Part shown: positions 34,171 through 43,305 of the stretch, piece by piece
How positions within the stretch are numbered: the first letter of the stretch is position 1
How the letters are laid out: every line of letters starts with the position of its first letter
NCBI GenBank assembly: GCA_041558415.1
Contig: JBFFEY010000002.1
Span: 1 to 64,000 of the forward strand
Direction: 5' to 3'
Source of the DNA: SG8-39 sp041558415
Lineage (GTDB): Bacteria; Pseudomonadota; Gammaproteobacteria; Burkholderiales; SG8-39
DNA: 64,000 nt
Program-made: the position numbers and the translations under genes
The notes under the pieces: model-generated
Told to the model about the DNA's origin: nothing
Databases searched by the model: none
Seen by the model: the letters and a program-made list of their open reading frames with translations, nothing else

Positions 34171-34953
34171 CTAGCGAAGCAGCCGCCGGCGCGTCAGCAC
34201 GACGGCGATGTAGAGGGCCAACATAGCATAGGCGACGATCACCGCGAGATGCCCGATCCAGGCGCCCGGCATCTCGCCGGACAGCAGCGGGCGAACGACG
34301 GCGACGCCGTGATACAGGGGCAGCACGACCGCAACCGATTGGATCGCCGCCGGCAGCCGATCGACCGGAAAGAACACACCGGAGAGCATCAGCATCGGCG
34401 TGAGAACGACCGTCATGTAATAGCTGAAAAAATCGTAGCCGTTGGCCAGCGCGTTGACCGCGAGGCCGAGCGCCGCAAACGCCAGACCGAGCAGCACGAG
34501 CACCGGCAGCGCGAGGAGCGCGCCTGGGAAGCGCACCTCGCCGAACACGGCGACCACCGCCAAAACGCAGATGCCCGCGGCGAACGCCTTGGTCGCGGCC
34601 CAGACCCACTCCCCCGCGACCACGTCCTCGAGCGTCATGGGCGCATTGACGATCGCCTCCCAGGTGCGCTGCACATGCATGCGTGAGAACGCCGAGTAGA
34701 GCGCTTCGAACGACGCGGCGTACATCGCCGCTGAACAGACGAAGCCGGCGCCGAGGAATGCGAAGTACCCCATGCCGTCCATTTCGCCGAGCACTGCGCC
34801 GAGTCCGTAACCGAGACCGAAGAGCACGATCAGCGGATCGGCGAGGTTGGCGAGAATCGAGGGCAGCGCCAGCTTGCGCCACACGAGCCAGTTGCGTCCC
34901 CAGACGGCGAGGCAGCGCGGACTGAGCGCGGGCAGTGCGAGCAACTTCGCCAC
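34171..34953 (-). CDS. ABC-2 type transporter permease (NodJ-like)
   Basis: 260 aa from a GTG at 34953; this start sits 4 bases after the ATPase stop and removes a poorly conserved 17-residue extension. Six membrane helices. MYAASFEALYSAFSRMHVQR and LSGVFFPVDRLP are blocks shared with NodJ-type exporters, as is the length. Together with the next gene it forms a complete small exporter; substrate unknown. There are no nod genes here, so nodulation should not be inferred. Confidence 0.88.
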   Translation of the reverse strand: MAKLLALPALSPRCLAVWGRNWLVWRKLALPSILANLADPLIVLFGLGYGLGAVLGEMDGMGYFAFLGAGFVCSAAMYAASFEALYSAFSRMHVQRTWEAIVNAPMTLEDVVAGEWVWAATKAFAAGICVLAVVAVFGEVRFPGALLALPVLVLLGLAFAALGLAVNALANGYDFFSYYMTVVLTPMLMLSGVFFPVDRLPAAIQSVAVVLPLYHGVAVVRPLLSGEMPGAWIGHLAVIVAYAMLALYIAVVLTRRRLLR

Positions 34954-34957
34954 GCGT

Positions 34958-35872
34958 TCAGTCCCGCAGGTCGCGGCCGGTGAGCTTGAGAAACACGTCC
35001 TCAAGGTTCGCCGGGCGGTGAATGTAGGTCAGCGCCTCACGCCCGCGCAGCTGCGCGAGCAGCGGTTCGGGATCGGACGCGTAGCAGAACAGCGTTTCAC
35101 CGACATGCTCGCTGCGCGGCACGAGCGCCGCGGCACGCGGCATCCAGTTCTCGAGCCCCGGCCCATGCACTTCGACCACCTGCGGTTCGATGTGTCGGGC
35201 GATGAGTTCGCGCGGACTGCCCAGCGCGATGACGCGGCCGTGGTCCATGATCGCGATGCGCGAGCACAGGCGTTCGGCCTCCTCCATGAAGTGCGTCGTC
35301 AGGATGATCGTCTTGCCGCGCTGCGTCAGTCGACGCAGCCGTTCCCAGATCAGGTGGCGCGCCTGTGGGTCGAGCCCGGTCGTCGGCTCGTCCATGAACA
35401 GCAGTTCGGGGTCGTTCACCAGCGCGCGGGCGAGCGTCAGCCGGCGTTTCATGCCGCCGGAAAGCGTCGGCAGCTTGGCATCTTCCCGGCCGCCGAGCGC
35501 GGAGAACGCGAGCAGCTCGGGCATGCGTGCGCGGACCACGCGCTCCGCAATGCCGAAATAGCGGCCGTAGACCACGAGGTTTTCGGCGACCGAGAAATCC
35601 GGATCGAGGCTGTCGAACTGCGGCACCACGCCGACGCGCGCCCGCGCCTCGCGCGCCCGCGCCGGGACCGGCTCGCCGAGCAGCCGCATTTCGCCCGCGT
35701 CGGGTTCGATCAGACCGAGGCAGAGCTTCAGCGTCGTCGTCTTGCCGGCGCCGTTCGGGCCCAGCAGCCCGAAGCACTCGCCTGCCTGCACGTCGAAGTC
35801 GATGCCGGCGACGACCTCGAGGGCGCCGTAGCACTTGCGCAGGCCGCGCACCCGCAGCGCGTCCGCACTCAT
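34958..35872 (-). CDS. ABC transporter ATP-binding protein (NodI-like, ABC-2 type)
   Basis: 304 aa. Walker A GPNGAGKTTT (about residues 39-48), Q-loop VGVVPQFDSLD, signature LSGGMKRRLTLARAL and Walker B LLFMDEPTTGLDP, with the switch His in LTTHFMEEAERL. The C-terminal 80 residues are the extra domain seen in DrrA/NodI-type exporters. Pairs with the permease gene downstream; overlaps the hydrolase gene upstream by 4 bases. Confidence 0.92.
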   Translation of the reverse strand: MSADALRVRGLRKCYGALEVVAGIDFDVQAGECFGLLGPNGAGKTTTLKLCLGLIEPDAGEMRLLGEPVPARAREARARVGVVPQFDSLDPDFSVAENLVVYGRYFGIAERVVRARMPELLAFSALGGREDAKLPTLSGGMKRRLTLARALVNDPELLFMDEPTTGLDPQARHLIWERLRRLTQRGKTIILTTHFMEEAERLCSRIAIMDHGRVIALGSPRELIARHIEPQVVEVHGPGLENWMPRAAALVPRSEHVGETLFCYASDPEPLLAQLRGREALTYIHRPANLEDVFLKLTGRDLRD

Positions 35873-36486
35873 GCGCCCCAGGCGCCGCGCACGATGTCGC
35901 GCAACGAATGCAGGCGGCGATGAAAGAAGTGGTCCGCTCCGGGCACGACGACGACCGGCAGGTCCTGCGGCCGCGCCCAGTCGAGCACTGCCGCCAGCGG
36001 CACGGTCTCGTCATGCTCGCCGTGGATCACCAGCGTGCCCTTCGCAACCGCGGGCAGCGCGAGACGCGTCACCGCGACGCCGACCAGCACCAGACGTTCG
36101 ACGTCGTCCGCCGCGAGGCGCTGCGCGAGGAGGACCTGCATCGCTGCGCCGAACGAAAATCCGGCGAGCACCGCCGGCGCCGCACCGAATTCCGCCTGCG
36201 CGTAGCGCAGCACGGCGGCGAGATCGTCCACTTCGCCGGCACCTTCGTCGTGCGTGCCCTCGCTTCGGCCGACACCGCGAAAGTTCGGTCGCACGGCCAC
36301 ATAACCAAGGTCGACGAAGGTTTTCGCCAGCGTCTGCACGACCTTATTGTCGAGCGTTCCGCCGTACAGCGGGTGCGGATGCGCAACGAGCGCGATGCCG
36401 CGCGGCGGCGCGGGCGGCACGTCGATCGCGCACTCGATGTGCCCGACCGGTCCCGGAACGGCGCTCCGCCGGGTCGACGCGCGCAT
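35869..36486 (-). CDS. Alpha/beta hydrolase, dienelactone-hydrolase-like
   Basis: 205 aa from the ATG at 36486; the longer frame adds only an Arg-rich antisense stretch over the ferredoxin gene. IALVAHPHPLYGGTLDNKVV is the HPHPxxGG motif of this subgroup, VLAGFSFGAAM the nucleophile elbow (GFSFG), and VIHGEHDETVP with PGADHFFH the Asp and His. Esterase or thioesterase activity is likely; the substrate is unknown. Start and the ferredoxin stop overlap as TGATG. Confidence 0.86.
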   Translation of the reverse strand: MRASTRRSAVPGPVGHIECAIDVPPAPPRGIALVAHPHPLYGGTLDNKVVQTLAKTFVDLGYVAVRPNFRGVGRSEGTHDEGAGEVDDLAAVLRYAQAEFGAAPAVLAGFSFGAAMQVLLAQRLAADDVERLVLVGVAVTRLALPAVAKGTLVIHGEHDETVPLAAVLDWARPQDLPVVVVPGADHFFHRRLHSLRDIVRGAWGA

Positions 36487-36794
36487 CAGATTCTCAGCCG
36501 TTCGACGACGCGACCGTGGCGCAGATGCTCTTCGATGATTTCGTCGACGTCGGCGCGGTCGACGTAGGTGTACCAGACTGCCTCGGGATAGACGACCAGG
36601 CACGGACCCTCCTCACAGCGGTCCAGGCAGCCAGCCTGATTGACTCTCACCTTCCCGGGCCCGGCAAGATCAAGCGCCTTGACGCGCTGCTTGGCGTAAT
36701 CACGCAACTCGCTCGCGCCGCGATCGTTGCAGCAGACACGCGAACCGTCGCGCTGGTTGCAACAGAAGAAAACGTGCCGGCGGTAGAACGACAT
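36486..36794 (-). CDS. Thioredoxin-like (2Fe-2S) ferredoxin
   Basis: 102 aa from the ATG at 36794. Cysteines in HVFFCCNQRD, RVCCNDRGA, NQAGCLDRC and EEGPCLVVYPEAVWY match the thin 2Fe-2S ferredoxin family (NuoE/Shethna-like), which holds one cluster in a thioredoxin fold. A soluble electron carrier with unknown partner; the adjacent hydrolase and ABC genes give no direct clue. Confidence 0.9.
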   Translation of the reverse strand: MSFYRRHVFFCCNQRDGSRVCCNDRGASELRDYAKQRVKALDLAGPGKVRVNQAGCLDRCEEGPCLVVYPEAVWYTYVDRADVDEIIEEHLRHGRVVERLRI

Positions 36795-36805
36795 GGCGGG
36801 CGATT

Positions 36806-37873
36806 TTACCCGAGCGCCGCGCGTGCCCGGCGCGAGGCGAGCCAGATCAGATAGGCCAGTGCGACGAACGGCCACACGGAGGAGACCAGGCGCGTCAGGC
36901 CGTTGAAGTTGAGGAAGTGTCCCTGCGACCAGACGCTGAGAATGGCTGCGCGGTAGGGGTTGGGCGGCGCGAGATTGACGAGCACGGTCGCTGCCATGAG
37001 CAGAATCGCGGCGAGAATCAGGCGCGCGACGCCGCTAAGGCCAACCCCGAGCAGCGCCAGGACCAGGCCCAGGACCAGACCGCGCTGCGCCCCTGGCGTC
37101 AGCCACGCGAGGATGTTGCTCGCGTCGACCAAGATGGCGAAGGCGAGCACTTTGACGACCAGTGCCGCAGCGATCAGCGCCAACACGAGCGCGCGCAAGG
37201 CAACCGTCGCGGAGGCGATCGAAGCCAGGATCAGCGCCGCCGCCGTCAGGTTCGCGGCCGCGGTGAGCGCTTCGATCGAAACGAACAACGTCGGCGGCTG
37301 CTCGATCGCCGGCAGCGTGGCGAACAGCGCGCGCAGATCCCCCAGACCGAACAGCAGCGTGGCGGGATTCAGCTGGGCGAACAGCCACAGCCCGAGCACC
37401 ACCAGTCCGAGGTCGGCCGTGACGCCCGCTTCGAATGCCGCTGCGCGCATGCGCTTCAACGGGCCCGCTTCGAGCGCCCAGCCGGCGACAGGCGCGACCG
37501 CCACGGCGCCGAGCAGCGTTCCACCCATGTTGCAGAGCCAGTCGACGTTGGAGCTGATGCGCGCGGGCAAAAAACTCTGCGCGGCCTCGAGCGCGAACGA
37601 CAAAAGCGCACCCGCGGCCAGCGCCACGACAACGGCCGCCACACCGCGCACCCTCGGGTAGAGGGCCAGGACACAGAGCGCGCCGAAGGGCGCATAAGCT
37701 GCAACATTCATCGTCAGGTCGAGCACGGTCACGTAGCGCGGCCATGCCGCCGTCAGGAATGCGAACGCGGAAACGCCGGGGTCACGCCAGCCCGTCAGCG
37801 GATAGAGCGATGCATAGACCGCCAGCAGGGCCCAGGCCAACAGCAGAAAGCGGGCGAGCGGAGAAGCGCGCAC
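36806..37873 (-). CDS. VanZ-like family membrane protein
   Basis: 355 aa with about ten membrane helices. The first 140 residues carry the VanZ pattern: YPLTGWRDPG, a conserved Asp-Asn (LDLTMNVAAYAPFGAL), then SFALEAAQSFLPARISSNVD with DWLCNMGGTLLG. The rest is a further helical membrane domain not found in short VanZ proteins. Despite the name most members have no link to glycopeptide resistance. Function unknown. Confidence 0.82.
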   Translation of the reverse strand: MRASPLARFLLLAWALLAVYASLYPLTGWRDPGVSAFAFLTAAWPRYVTVLDLTMNVAAYAPFGALCVLALYPRVRGVAAVVVALAAGALLSFALEAAQSFLPARISSNVDWLCNMGGTLLGAVAVAPVAGWALEAGPLKRMRAAAFEAGVTADLGLVVLGLWLFAQLNPATLLFGLGDLRALFATLPAIEQPPTLFVSIEALTAAANLTAAALILASIASATVALRALVLALIAAALVVKVLAFAILVDASNILAWLTPGAQRGLVLGLVLALLGVGLSGVARLILAAILLMAATVLVNLAPPNPYRAAILSVWSQGHFLNFNGLTRLVSSVWPFVALAYLIWLASRRARAALG

Positions 37874-37882
37874 GCCGCCAGT

Positions 37883-39394
37883 CTAAGTCCGCCGCGGCCG
37901 CGGCGGGCGTCCCGGCGTGCGCGCGGCGCTGCCCGCCTGGCCGGACCTCGGCTCGCCGTGCGGCGCACGTGCGTACGTCGGCGCCGACGGCCGTGCCGCC
38001 GCGGAGGTTCCCAGCAGCATGCCGCAGGCCGACGCCAGCAGGCCGATCAGAACCGGCGGCAGCATCGCGTCAGGCGCGAGCCATGCCGCCGCGCCCCAGC
38101 TCGTGAGGCCGAGCGTCACCGCGAGCACCGCGCCTGGCACGTTGGCTCGCTTCCAGTAAATGCCGGCGACGAGCGGCACGAGACAGGAAACCATCGTCAC
38201 GCCATAGGCGTTCTGCACCATTTCGTACATGGTGCTTCTCGAGTTGATCGCGAAAACGAGCGCGCCGAGCGCAAAGGTGACGAGCACGACGCGCACGAGC
38301 AGCAGGAACTGCTTGTCGCCCAGGCGCGGGGCAAACGGCCGGATGACGTTCTCGCTGAACAGTGATGCGGGCGCGAGCAGCGCGGCACTCGCAGTCGAGA
38401 GGATCGCCGACAGTAGGGCACCGAAGAACAGCACCTGCGCCCACACCGGCAGTCGACCGAGGATCAGGTCCGGCAGGATGCGCTGAACCTCGCGCGCATC
38501 GTCCGCCTCGAAAAGGCGCGACATCGACGGATCGACGACCAGTGCCGCGTATGCAATAAAGATCGGCACGAAAGCGAAGCCGAAATACAGCGCGGCGCCC
38601 AGCAGCGACCCGCGCACCGCGGTCTGTTCGTCTTTTGTCGAAGTCACGCGCTGGAAGATGTCCTGCTGCGGCACAGCGCCGACGGACAGAATCAGGAAGG
38701 CGGTGACGAAGGCAAACCAGTCCCTGGCATCGCCCTTCGGCCAGAAATCGAACTTGCCCGCCTCGGCGGCTGCGGCGATCACCGTCGCCGGACCACCCGC
38801 CATGTCGCTCACCAGAAACGCGATCGCGCACAGACCGACGACGATGACCACCGACTGGAACAGGTCGGTCAGCGCGATCGACCACATGCCGCCGAGCACC
38901 GTGTAGCACAGCACGCTCGCTCCGCCGATCAGAATGCCCTCGGTCAGCGAAACCGAACCGCCCGAGAGAACCGAGAACACCAGTCCGATCGCCGTAAGCT
39001 GCGCAGAGGTCCAGCCGAGGTAGGAAAAGGTGATGGCGGTCGCGGTGGCGACCTCTACCGGCTTGTTGTAGCGCCGGCGGTAGAAATCTCCGATCGTCAG
39101 CAGATCCATGCGATAAAACGCGCGCGCAAAGAACAGCGCGACGAACACCAGGCAGAAGGACGCGCCGAACGGGTCGGCGACGACACCGCCCAGACCATCG
39201 CGCGCGAAGGTCGCCGAGACCGAGAGCACCGTCTCCGCTCCGAGCCAGGTCGCGAACACCGTCGCCACGTTCATGTACAGCGGCAGGCTGCGCCCGGCGA
39301 GCAGGAAATCCCTCGAGTTCCTCACCCGGCGTGCCGCCCAGATACCGATGGCGACGGTCAGAAGAAGGTAAAGGAGAACAAAACCGATCAGCAT
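37883..39394 (-). CDS. Sodium:solute symporter family protein
   Basis: 503 aa, about 13 membrane helices of the SSS family. IGIWAARRVRNSRDFLLAGR is the family start; FATWLGAETVLSVSATFARD and the Na+-site region VGAVPQQDIFQRVTSTKDEQ are conserved. The last 40 residues are Arg/Pro-rich and cytoplasmic. The substrate (an organic acid, amino acid or similar) cannot be told. It is oriented with ubiB 18 bases upstream on the same strand. Confidence 0.88.
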   Translation of the reverse strand: MLIGFVLLYLLLTVAIGIWAARRVRNSRDFLLAGRSLPLYMNVATVFATWLGAETVLSVSATFARDGLGGVVADPFGASFCLVFVALFFARAFYRMDLLTIGDFYRRRYNKPVEVATATAITFSYLGWTSAQLTAIGLVFSVLSGGSVSLTEGILIGGASVLCYTVLGGMWSIALTDLFQSVVIVVGLCAIAFLVSDMAGGPATVIAAAAEAGKFDFWPKGDARDWFAFVTAFLILSVGAVPQQDIFQRVTSTKDEQTAVRGSLLGAALYFGFAFVPIFIAYAALVVDPSMSRLFEADDAREVQRILPDLILGRLPVWAQVLFFGALLSAILSTASAALLAPASLFSENVIRPFAPRLGDKQFLLLVRVVLVTFALGALVFAINSRSTMYEMVQNAYGVTMVSCLVPLVAGIYWKRANVPGAVLAVTLGLTSWGAAAWLAPDAMLPPVLIGLLASACGMLLGTSAAARPSAPTYARAPHGEPRSGQAGSAARTPGRPPRPRRT

Positions 39395-39412
39395 CGGCGA
39401 GATCGGTGGCGC

Positions 39413-40936
39413 CTAGCGCAGCAGCAGGGCAACGCCGAGTACGACGAGCAGCGCGGCGAGAAGCGCGAGCAGGCGATTGCGTCGCCGCCCGACCTCGGCA
39501 AGCCGATCGAGACGGGCCTCCAGCCCGCCTAGGCGGTCCTCTGCGAGCAGGCGGTGCGCGAGTCGCGGCAGCTGGGGCAGGGTGGTCGCCCAGTACGGCG
39601 CCTCGTGCTTAAGAGATTTCAACAGGCCGCGCCAGCCGATCTGCTCGCTCATCCAGCGCTCGAGGTAAGGCTTGGCGGTCGTCCACAGATCCAGCTCGGG
39701 ATCGAGCTGCCGACCGAGGCCTTCGATATTGAGCAGCGTCTTTTGCAGCATGACCAGCTGCGGCTGGATCTCGACGTTGAAACGACGCGACGTCTGGAAA
39801 AGCCGCAGCAGCAGCTTGCCGAAGAAAATCTCCTTCAGCGGTCGCGCGAAGATCGGCTCGCACACCGCGCGAATGGCGGCCTCGAACTCGTCGATTCGCG
39901 TGTCGGGCGGAACCCAGCCCGCCTCGAGATGCGCCTGCGCCACGCGCTGGTAGTCCCGGTTGAAGAAGGCGACGAAATTCTGCGCCAGGTAATTCTTGTC
40001 GACCTCGGTCAGCGCACCCATGATGCCGAAATCGAGCGCAACGTAGCGTCCATCGTCGTCGACCAGGATGTTGCCAGGGTGCATGTCGGCGTGAAAAAAG
40101 CCGTCGCGAAACACCTGCGTGAAGAAGATCTCCACGCCGGCACGCGCCAGTGCCGAGATGTCGATGCCGCGCGCACGCAGCCGTTCCACCTGCGAGACCG
40201 GCGTGCCATGCATGCGTTCCATGACGATGACGCGCGGCGCACACCAGTTCCAGTGCATCTCGGGCACTCGCAGCAGCGGCGAGCCGGCGAAGTTGCGGCG
40301 CAGCTGGCTCGCGTTGGCCGCCTCCCGCATGAGATCCAGCTCTTCGTCGAGATGGCGCGCGAACTCGGCGACCACCTCGCGCGGCTTGAGGCGGCGGCCG
40401 TCGACCCAGACTCGCTCGACGAGGCTGGCTGCCGTCTCGAGCAATTTCAGGTCGCGCGCCACGGCGTTTTCCACACCCGGCCGCAGTACCTTGACGGCCA
40501 CTTCGCGCCCGTCGGCGAGCTTACCGAGATGCACCTGGGCGATCGAGGCGCTGGCGACAGGCTCGCGCTCGAAGCTCCAGAACAGTTCCCCGACCCGCTT
40601 GCCGAGACTGCGCTCGATCTCCGCGACCGCGGCCTCGGACGGAAACGGCGGCACCTGGTCCTGCAGCTTGGCGAGCTCGTCCGCGATATCCGGCGGCAGT
40701 AGATCGCGCCGGGTCGACAGAACCTGACCGAATTTCACGAAGATCGGGCCGAGCGTCTCCAGCGCGCGCCGCAGCCGCTCACCGCGCGGCGAGCGCGTGT
40801 CGGCGCGCAACAGGAAGCCCGCCGCGCCTGCCAGGCGCCGCGCCAGACCACGCGCGCCGCTGCTCGGCACGAGCGCGTACAGGCCGAAGCGCAGACTGAC
40901 CATCAGGATACGCAGCAATCTCGCCAGGCGTGCCAT
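39413..40936 (-). CDS. ubiB: Ubiquinone biosynthesis atypical kinase UbiB
   Basis: 507 aa. ABC1/ADCK-family ATPase that helps coenzyme Q synthesis. The KxGQ motif is in FVKFGQVLSTRRDLLPPDIA; ASIAQVHLGKL is the Ala-rich nucleotide loop; HADMHPGNI and ALDFGIMG are the catalytic and metal loops. The C-terminus is a membrane hairpin (LLALLAALLVVLGVALLL). Follows ubiJ by 11 bases. Confidence 0.96.
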   Translation of the reverse strand: MARLARLLRILMVSLRFGLYALVPSSGARGLARRLAGAAGFLLRADTRSPRGERLRRALETLGPIFVKFGQVLSTRRDLLPPDIADELAKLQDQVPPFPSEAAVAEIERSLGKRVGELFWSFEREPVASASIAQVHLGKLADGREVAVKVLRPGVENAVARDLKLLETAASLVERVWVDGRRLKPREVVAEFARHLDEELDLMREAANASQLRRNFAGSPLLRVPEMHWNWCAPRVIVMERMHGTPVSQVERLRARGIDISALARAGVEIFFTQVFRDGFFHADMHPGNILVDDDGRYVALDFGIMGALTEVDKNYLAQNFVAFFNRDYQRVAQAHLEAGWVPPDTRIDEFEAAIRAVCEPIFARPLKEIFFGKLLLRLFQTSRRFNVEIQPQLVMLQKTLLNIEGLGRQLDPELDLWTTAKPYLERWMSEQIGWRGLLKSLKHEAPYWATTLPQLPRLAHRLLAEDRLGGLEARLDRLAEVGRRRNRLLALLAALLVVLGVALLLR

Positions 40937-40947
40937 GCGCGTTTAGC

Positions 40948-41523
40948 TCAGCGCCGGCGCCGCAGGCGCTGCTCGAGGCGCGCGAGGTCGTCGCGCAGCC
41001 GCGCCACCGCCGTGGCATGGGCCGCGAATTCGCCCCGCCGCACCAGCATACGGCGTTCCTCGATGACGTATTCCATCGTGCTATCAGCCAGTCGCCCGAA
41101 GGCGTCGCGCTGCCAGCCGACAAGCGCACGCAGGGCGCCGACGAGACGGTGGGCGGCGGCGTCGCCGACGACGCGCGAGACATCCTCCTCGAAATCCCAG
41201 CGCAAGTGGCGTACCAGAACCAGCACCTCCGAGGCCAGCTTGGCGTTGCCGCTGACCTCGATTGCGCGCATGAAATGATCCTCGCCGCGCAGGAAGGCGG
41301 CGGCGGCGTCGGGCCGCAGGCGCACGAGCAGCGAGGGTGGCGCCTCGTGCACGGCCGGCTGCACGCGCCCATCGGCTTCGATGGCGAGGCGCACCGCGGG
41401 CAGCGGCGGCAGCGCGAATTCGATCGTTTCGCCGGCGAACGGTGCAAGGCGCTCGCGCGCCCAGGCCTCGGAGGCGAGCAGGCGGTTGAGCGCCGCAGCA
41501 ATGGGTGATTCGAAATTCGTCAT
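40948..41523 (-). CDS. ubiJ: Ubiquinone biosynthesis accessory factor UbiJ (SCP2 domain)
   Basis: 191 aa from the ATG at 41523. An SCP2-type lipid-binding domain at residues about 15-110 (FALPPLPAVRLAIEADG, FMRAIEVSGNAKLASEVL) followed by a helical, Arg-rich tail ending RLEQRLRRRR. UbiJ is the scaffold of the soluble ubiquinone-making complex and works with UbiB and UbiE, the flanking genes. The frame upstream of this ATG is over a terminator and was discarded. Confidence 0.93.
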   Translation of the reverse strand: MTNFESPIAAALNRLLASEAWARERLAPFAGETIEFALPPLPAVRLAIEADGRVQPAVHEAPPSLLVRLRPDAAAAFLRGEDHFMRAIEVSGNAKLASEVLVLVRHLRWDFEEDVSRVVGDAAAHRLVGALRALVGWQRDAFGRLADSTMEYVIEERRMLVRRGEFAAHATAVARLRDDLARLEQRLRRRR

Positions 41524-41530
41524 GCAATGG

Positions 41531-41557
41531 AAAAACAAAGGCCACCTAGCGGTGGCC
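41531..41557 (-). terminator. Rho-independent terminator after the Tim44-like gene
   Basis: On the minus strand GGCCACC (41557-41551), loop GCTA, GGTGGCC (41546-41540), then TTTGTTTTT (41539-41531). A 7-bp GC-rich stem with a good T-run, lying between the Tim44-like stop at 41579 and the ubiJ start at 41523. It suggests ubiJ-ubiB have their own promoter or depend on read-through. Confidence 0.8.
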
Positions 41558-41578
41558 CGTTGCGGCCAGGCGCGCGCG

Positions 41579-42412
41579 TCATTCGACCTGGCGGATGCCG
41601 TCGAGCAGCCATCCGGTGGATCCATCAACCGGCCTGCTGAACTGCCAGAGTTCCGCGAATCCGGAAGGCGCGGCGCCCGGCGCCTCGCGCACCATGCCGT
41701 TGAAGCGGACGCTGGCGCGTTGCATCTCGCCTTCGGTGGCCAGCGCTGTGAGCTCCGCGTTCAGGCTTACGACATCGGTATGCAGCGCCTTGGCACCACG
41801 CTCGACGGCGCCCCTGACCAGCGCGGCGTACAGCGGTGGGGCCGCGAACTCGCGGATCTCCTCTAGCCGGCCGACATCGTTCGCGATCTGCAGGCGAACG
41901 AAGTTCAGCTTCGCCGCGCGCAGAAAGCCCGGCAGGTCGAATCCCTCCGGCAGCCGGGGGCCGCTCTGCACGCGCCGCGCTGCGGTTGCCGGCGCGCCCG
42001 ATTCGGTCGGCTGTGAGGGCGGCGGCGCCGCCACGGTTTCGCTGCCCAAACCGGCGAACTGCGCTGCCGGCGTGTCCTCGCCACGGGTGCGCAGAATCAG
42101 GCGTGTGACGTAGACGCCGAGTGCGACCACGAGGGCAACCATCAGGATGCCGAACAACGCGTTGCCGCCGAATAGCGCACCGAGCAGGCCGCCCGCCGCG
42201 AGCGTACCGATCACCGGCATCCAGCCGCGGCTGCGCACCGGCGGCGGTGCGGGCCGAGCCGGCGTGCCAGCCGGCGCAGGCGTGGCCGACTGCGCCGTGA
42301 TCACGCTGCCCTGTGCAACGAGCGCTCCGCCGACCTGTGCGTCGGCCGCCAACGGCGTCAGCATCATGCCCAGCAGCATCGCCAGCCCTAGCAGAAGACT
42401 ATTGCGGCTCAT
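41579..42412 (-). CDS. Tim44-like domain protein
   Basis: 277 aa. Signal peptide or anchor at residues 1-25, a Pro-rich spacer, one membrane segment with a Gly-rich turn (about 68-105) and a C-terminal Tim44/MBA1-type domain (about 155-277) beginning PEGFDLPGFLRAAKLNFVRL and ending STGWLLDGIRQVE. Members often sit between ubiE and ubiJ as here. Role unknown; a membrane-tethered binding domain is all that can be said. Confidence 0.87.
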   Translation of the reverse strand: MSRNSLLLGLAMLLGMMLTPLAADAQVGGALVAQGSVITAQSATPAPAGTPARPAPPPVRSRGWMPVIGTLAAGGLLGALFGGNALFGILMVALVVALGVYVTRLILRTRGEDTPAAQFAGLGSETVAAPPPSQPTESGAPATAARRVQSGPRLPEGFDLPGFLRAAKLNFVRLQIANDVGRLEEIREFAAPPLYAALVRGAVERGAKALHTDVVSLNAELTALATEGEMQRASVRFNGMVREAPGAAPSGFAELWQFSRPVDGSTGWLLDGIRQVE

Positions 42413-42486
42413 GTTCGATTGGCGACAGCGTCGGTGAACGATCGTACCCTAGCGCCCAGTTGCGTCAAACGTTACCTCGCCGCGCA

Positions 42487-43221
42487 TCACAATCGCAGTC
42501 CACGATGCACAGCGACGACGCCGGCTGCGAGATTGAACACCTCGACCTCCGCGAAGCCGGCGTCACGCATCATCTCGGCGAGCGCGGCTTGATCGGGATG
42601 GCGGCGGATCGACTCGGCGAGGTAGCGATAAGCCGCTGCGTCGCCCGCGACGCGATTACCGAGCCAGGGCAACAATCTGAACGAGTACAGGTCGTACAGC
42701 GGGCCCAGTGCCTTGTGCGCCCGTGAGAATTCCAGCACGAACAAGTGGCCGCCGGGCCGCAGGACACGTGCCATCTGCCTCAGCGCGACGTCCTTGTGCG
42801 TCATGTTGCGCAGGCCGAAGCCGACAGTGACACAGTCGAAGGACGCGTCGGGGAAGGGCAGCCGCTCGGCATCGCACTGCACCGCGGGCAGCAGCAAGCC
42901 GGCGTCGTTGGCGCGGGCACGCCCCTGCGCGAGCATGGCGGCGTTGATGTCGGTCATGCATACGCGCCCGGCCGGACCGACGCGCTGCGCCATCGCGCGC
43001 GCGAGATCCCCCGTCCCAGTGGCGATATCGAGCACCTGATCGCCCGGCTTGACCCGGGCCAACGCAACGACAAATGCCTTCCAGAGCCGGTGCAGCCCAA
43101 ACGACATGAGGTCGTTCATCAGGTCGTAACGGCCTGCGACGCTGTCGAACACCTCGGCGACGCGGCGTGCCTTGTCGCGCGCGGCAACCTGCTCGAAACC
43201 AAAATCCGTGTCGTCGGGCAT
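42487..43221 (-). CDS. ubiE: Ubiquinone/menaquinone methyltransferase UbiE
   Basis: 244 aa from the ATG at 43221 (MPDDTDFGFEQVA); the frame upstream covers the phoB leader and is not coding. SAM loop LDIATGTGDLARAMA, YDLMNDLMSFGLHRLWK and FGLRNMTHKDVAL are family blocks. It puts the C-methyl group on the quinone ring. First of the ubiE, Tim44-like, ubiJ, ubiB set. Confidence 0.96.
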   Translation of the reverse strand: MPDDTDFGFEQVAARDKARRVAEVFDSVAGRYDLMNDLMSFGLHRLWKAFVVALARVKPGDQVLDIATGTGDLARAMAQRVGPAGRVCMTDINAAMLAQGRARANDAGLLLPAVQCDAERLPFPDASFDCVTVGFGLRNMTHKDVALRQMARVLRPGGHLFVLEFSRAHKALGPLYDLYSFRLLPWLGNRVAGDAAAYRYLAESIRRHPDQAALAEMMRDAGFAEVEVFNLAAGVVAVHRGLRL

Positions 43222-43277
43222 CCGTGTGATTAAACAAAATAAATGTGAGCGCTTACCAACCTTATTTGGCTTGCCTT

Positions 43278-43305
43278 TCGCTGCGGACAATCTTACCCGC
43301 AGCGA
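43278..43305. promoter_or_regulatory. Inverted repeat in the ubiE-phoB spacer
   Basis: TCGCTGCGG (43278-43286), 10-nt spacer, CCGCAGCGA (43297-43305): a perfect 9-bp inverted repeat in the 157-base divergent spacer, about 75 bases before phoB. It could be a regulator site or an RNA hairpin. It has no resemblance to a Pho box. The surrounding spacer is clearly A/T-richer than the genes. Confidence 0.4.

Noticed and set aside
33752..34882. 376-codon version of the hemJ frame
   Set aside because: The part before the ATG at 34165 is antisense to the ABC permease, Arg-rich and without homology; HemJ itself is 137 aa.
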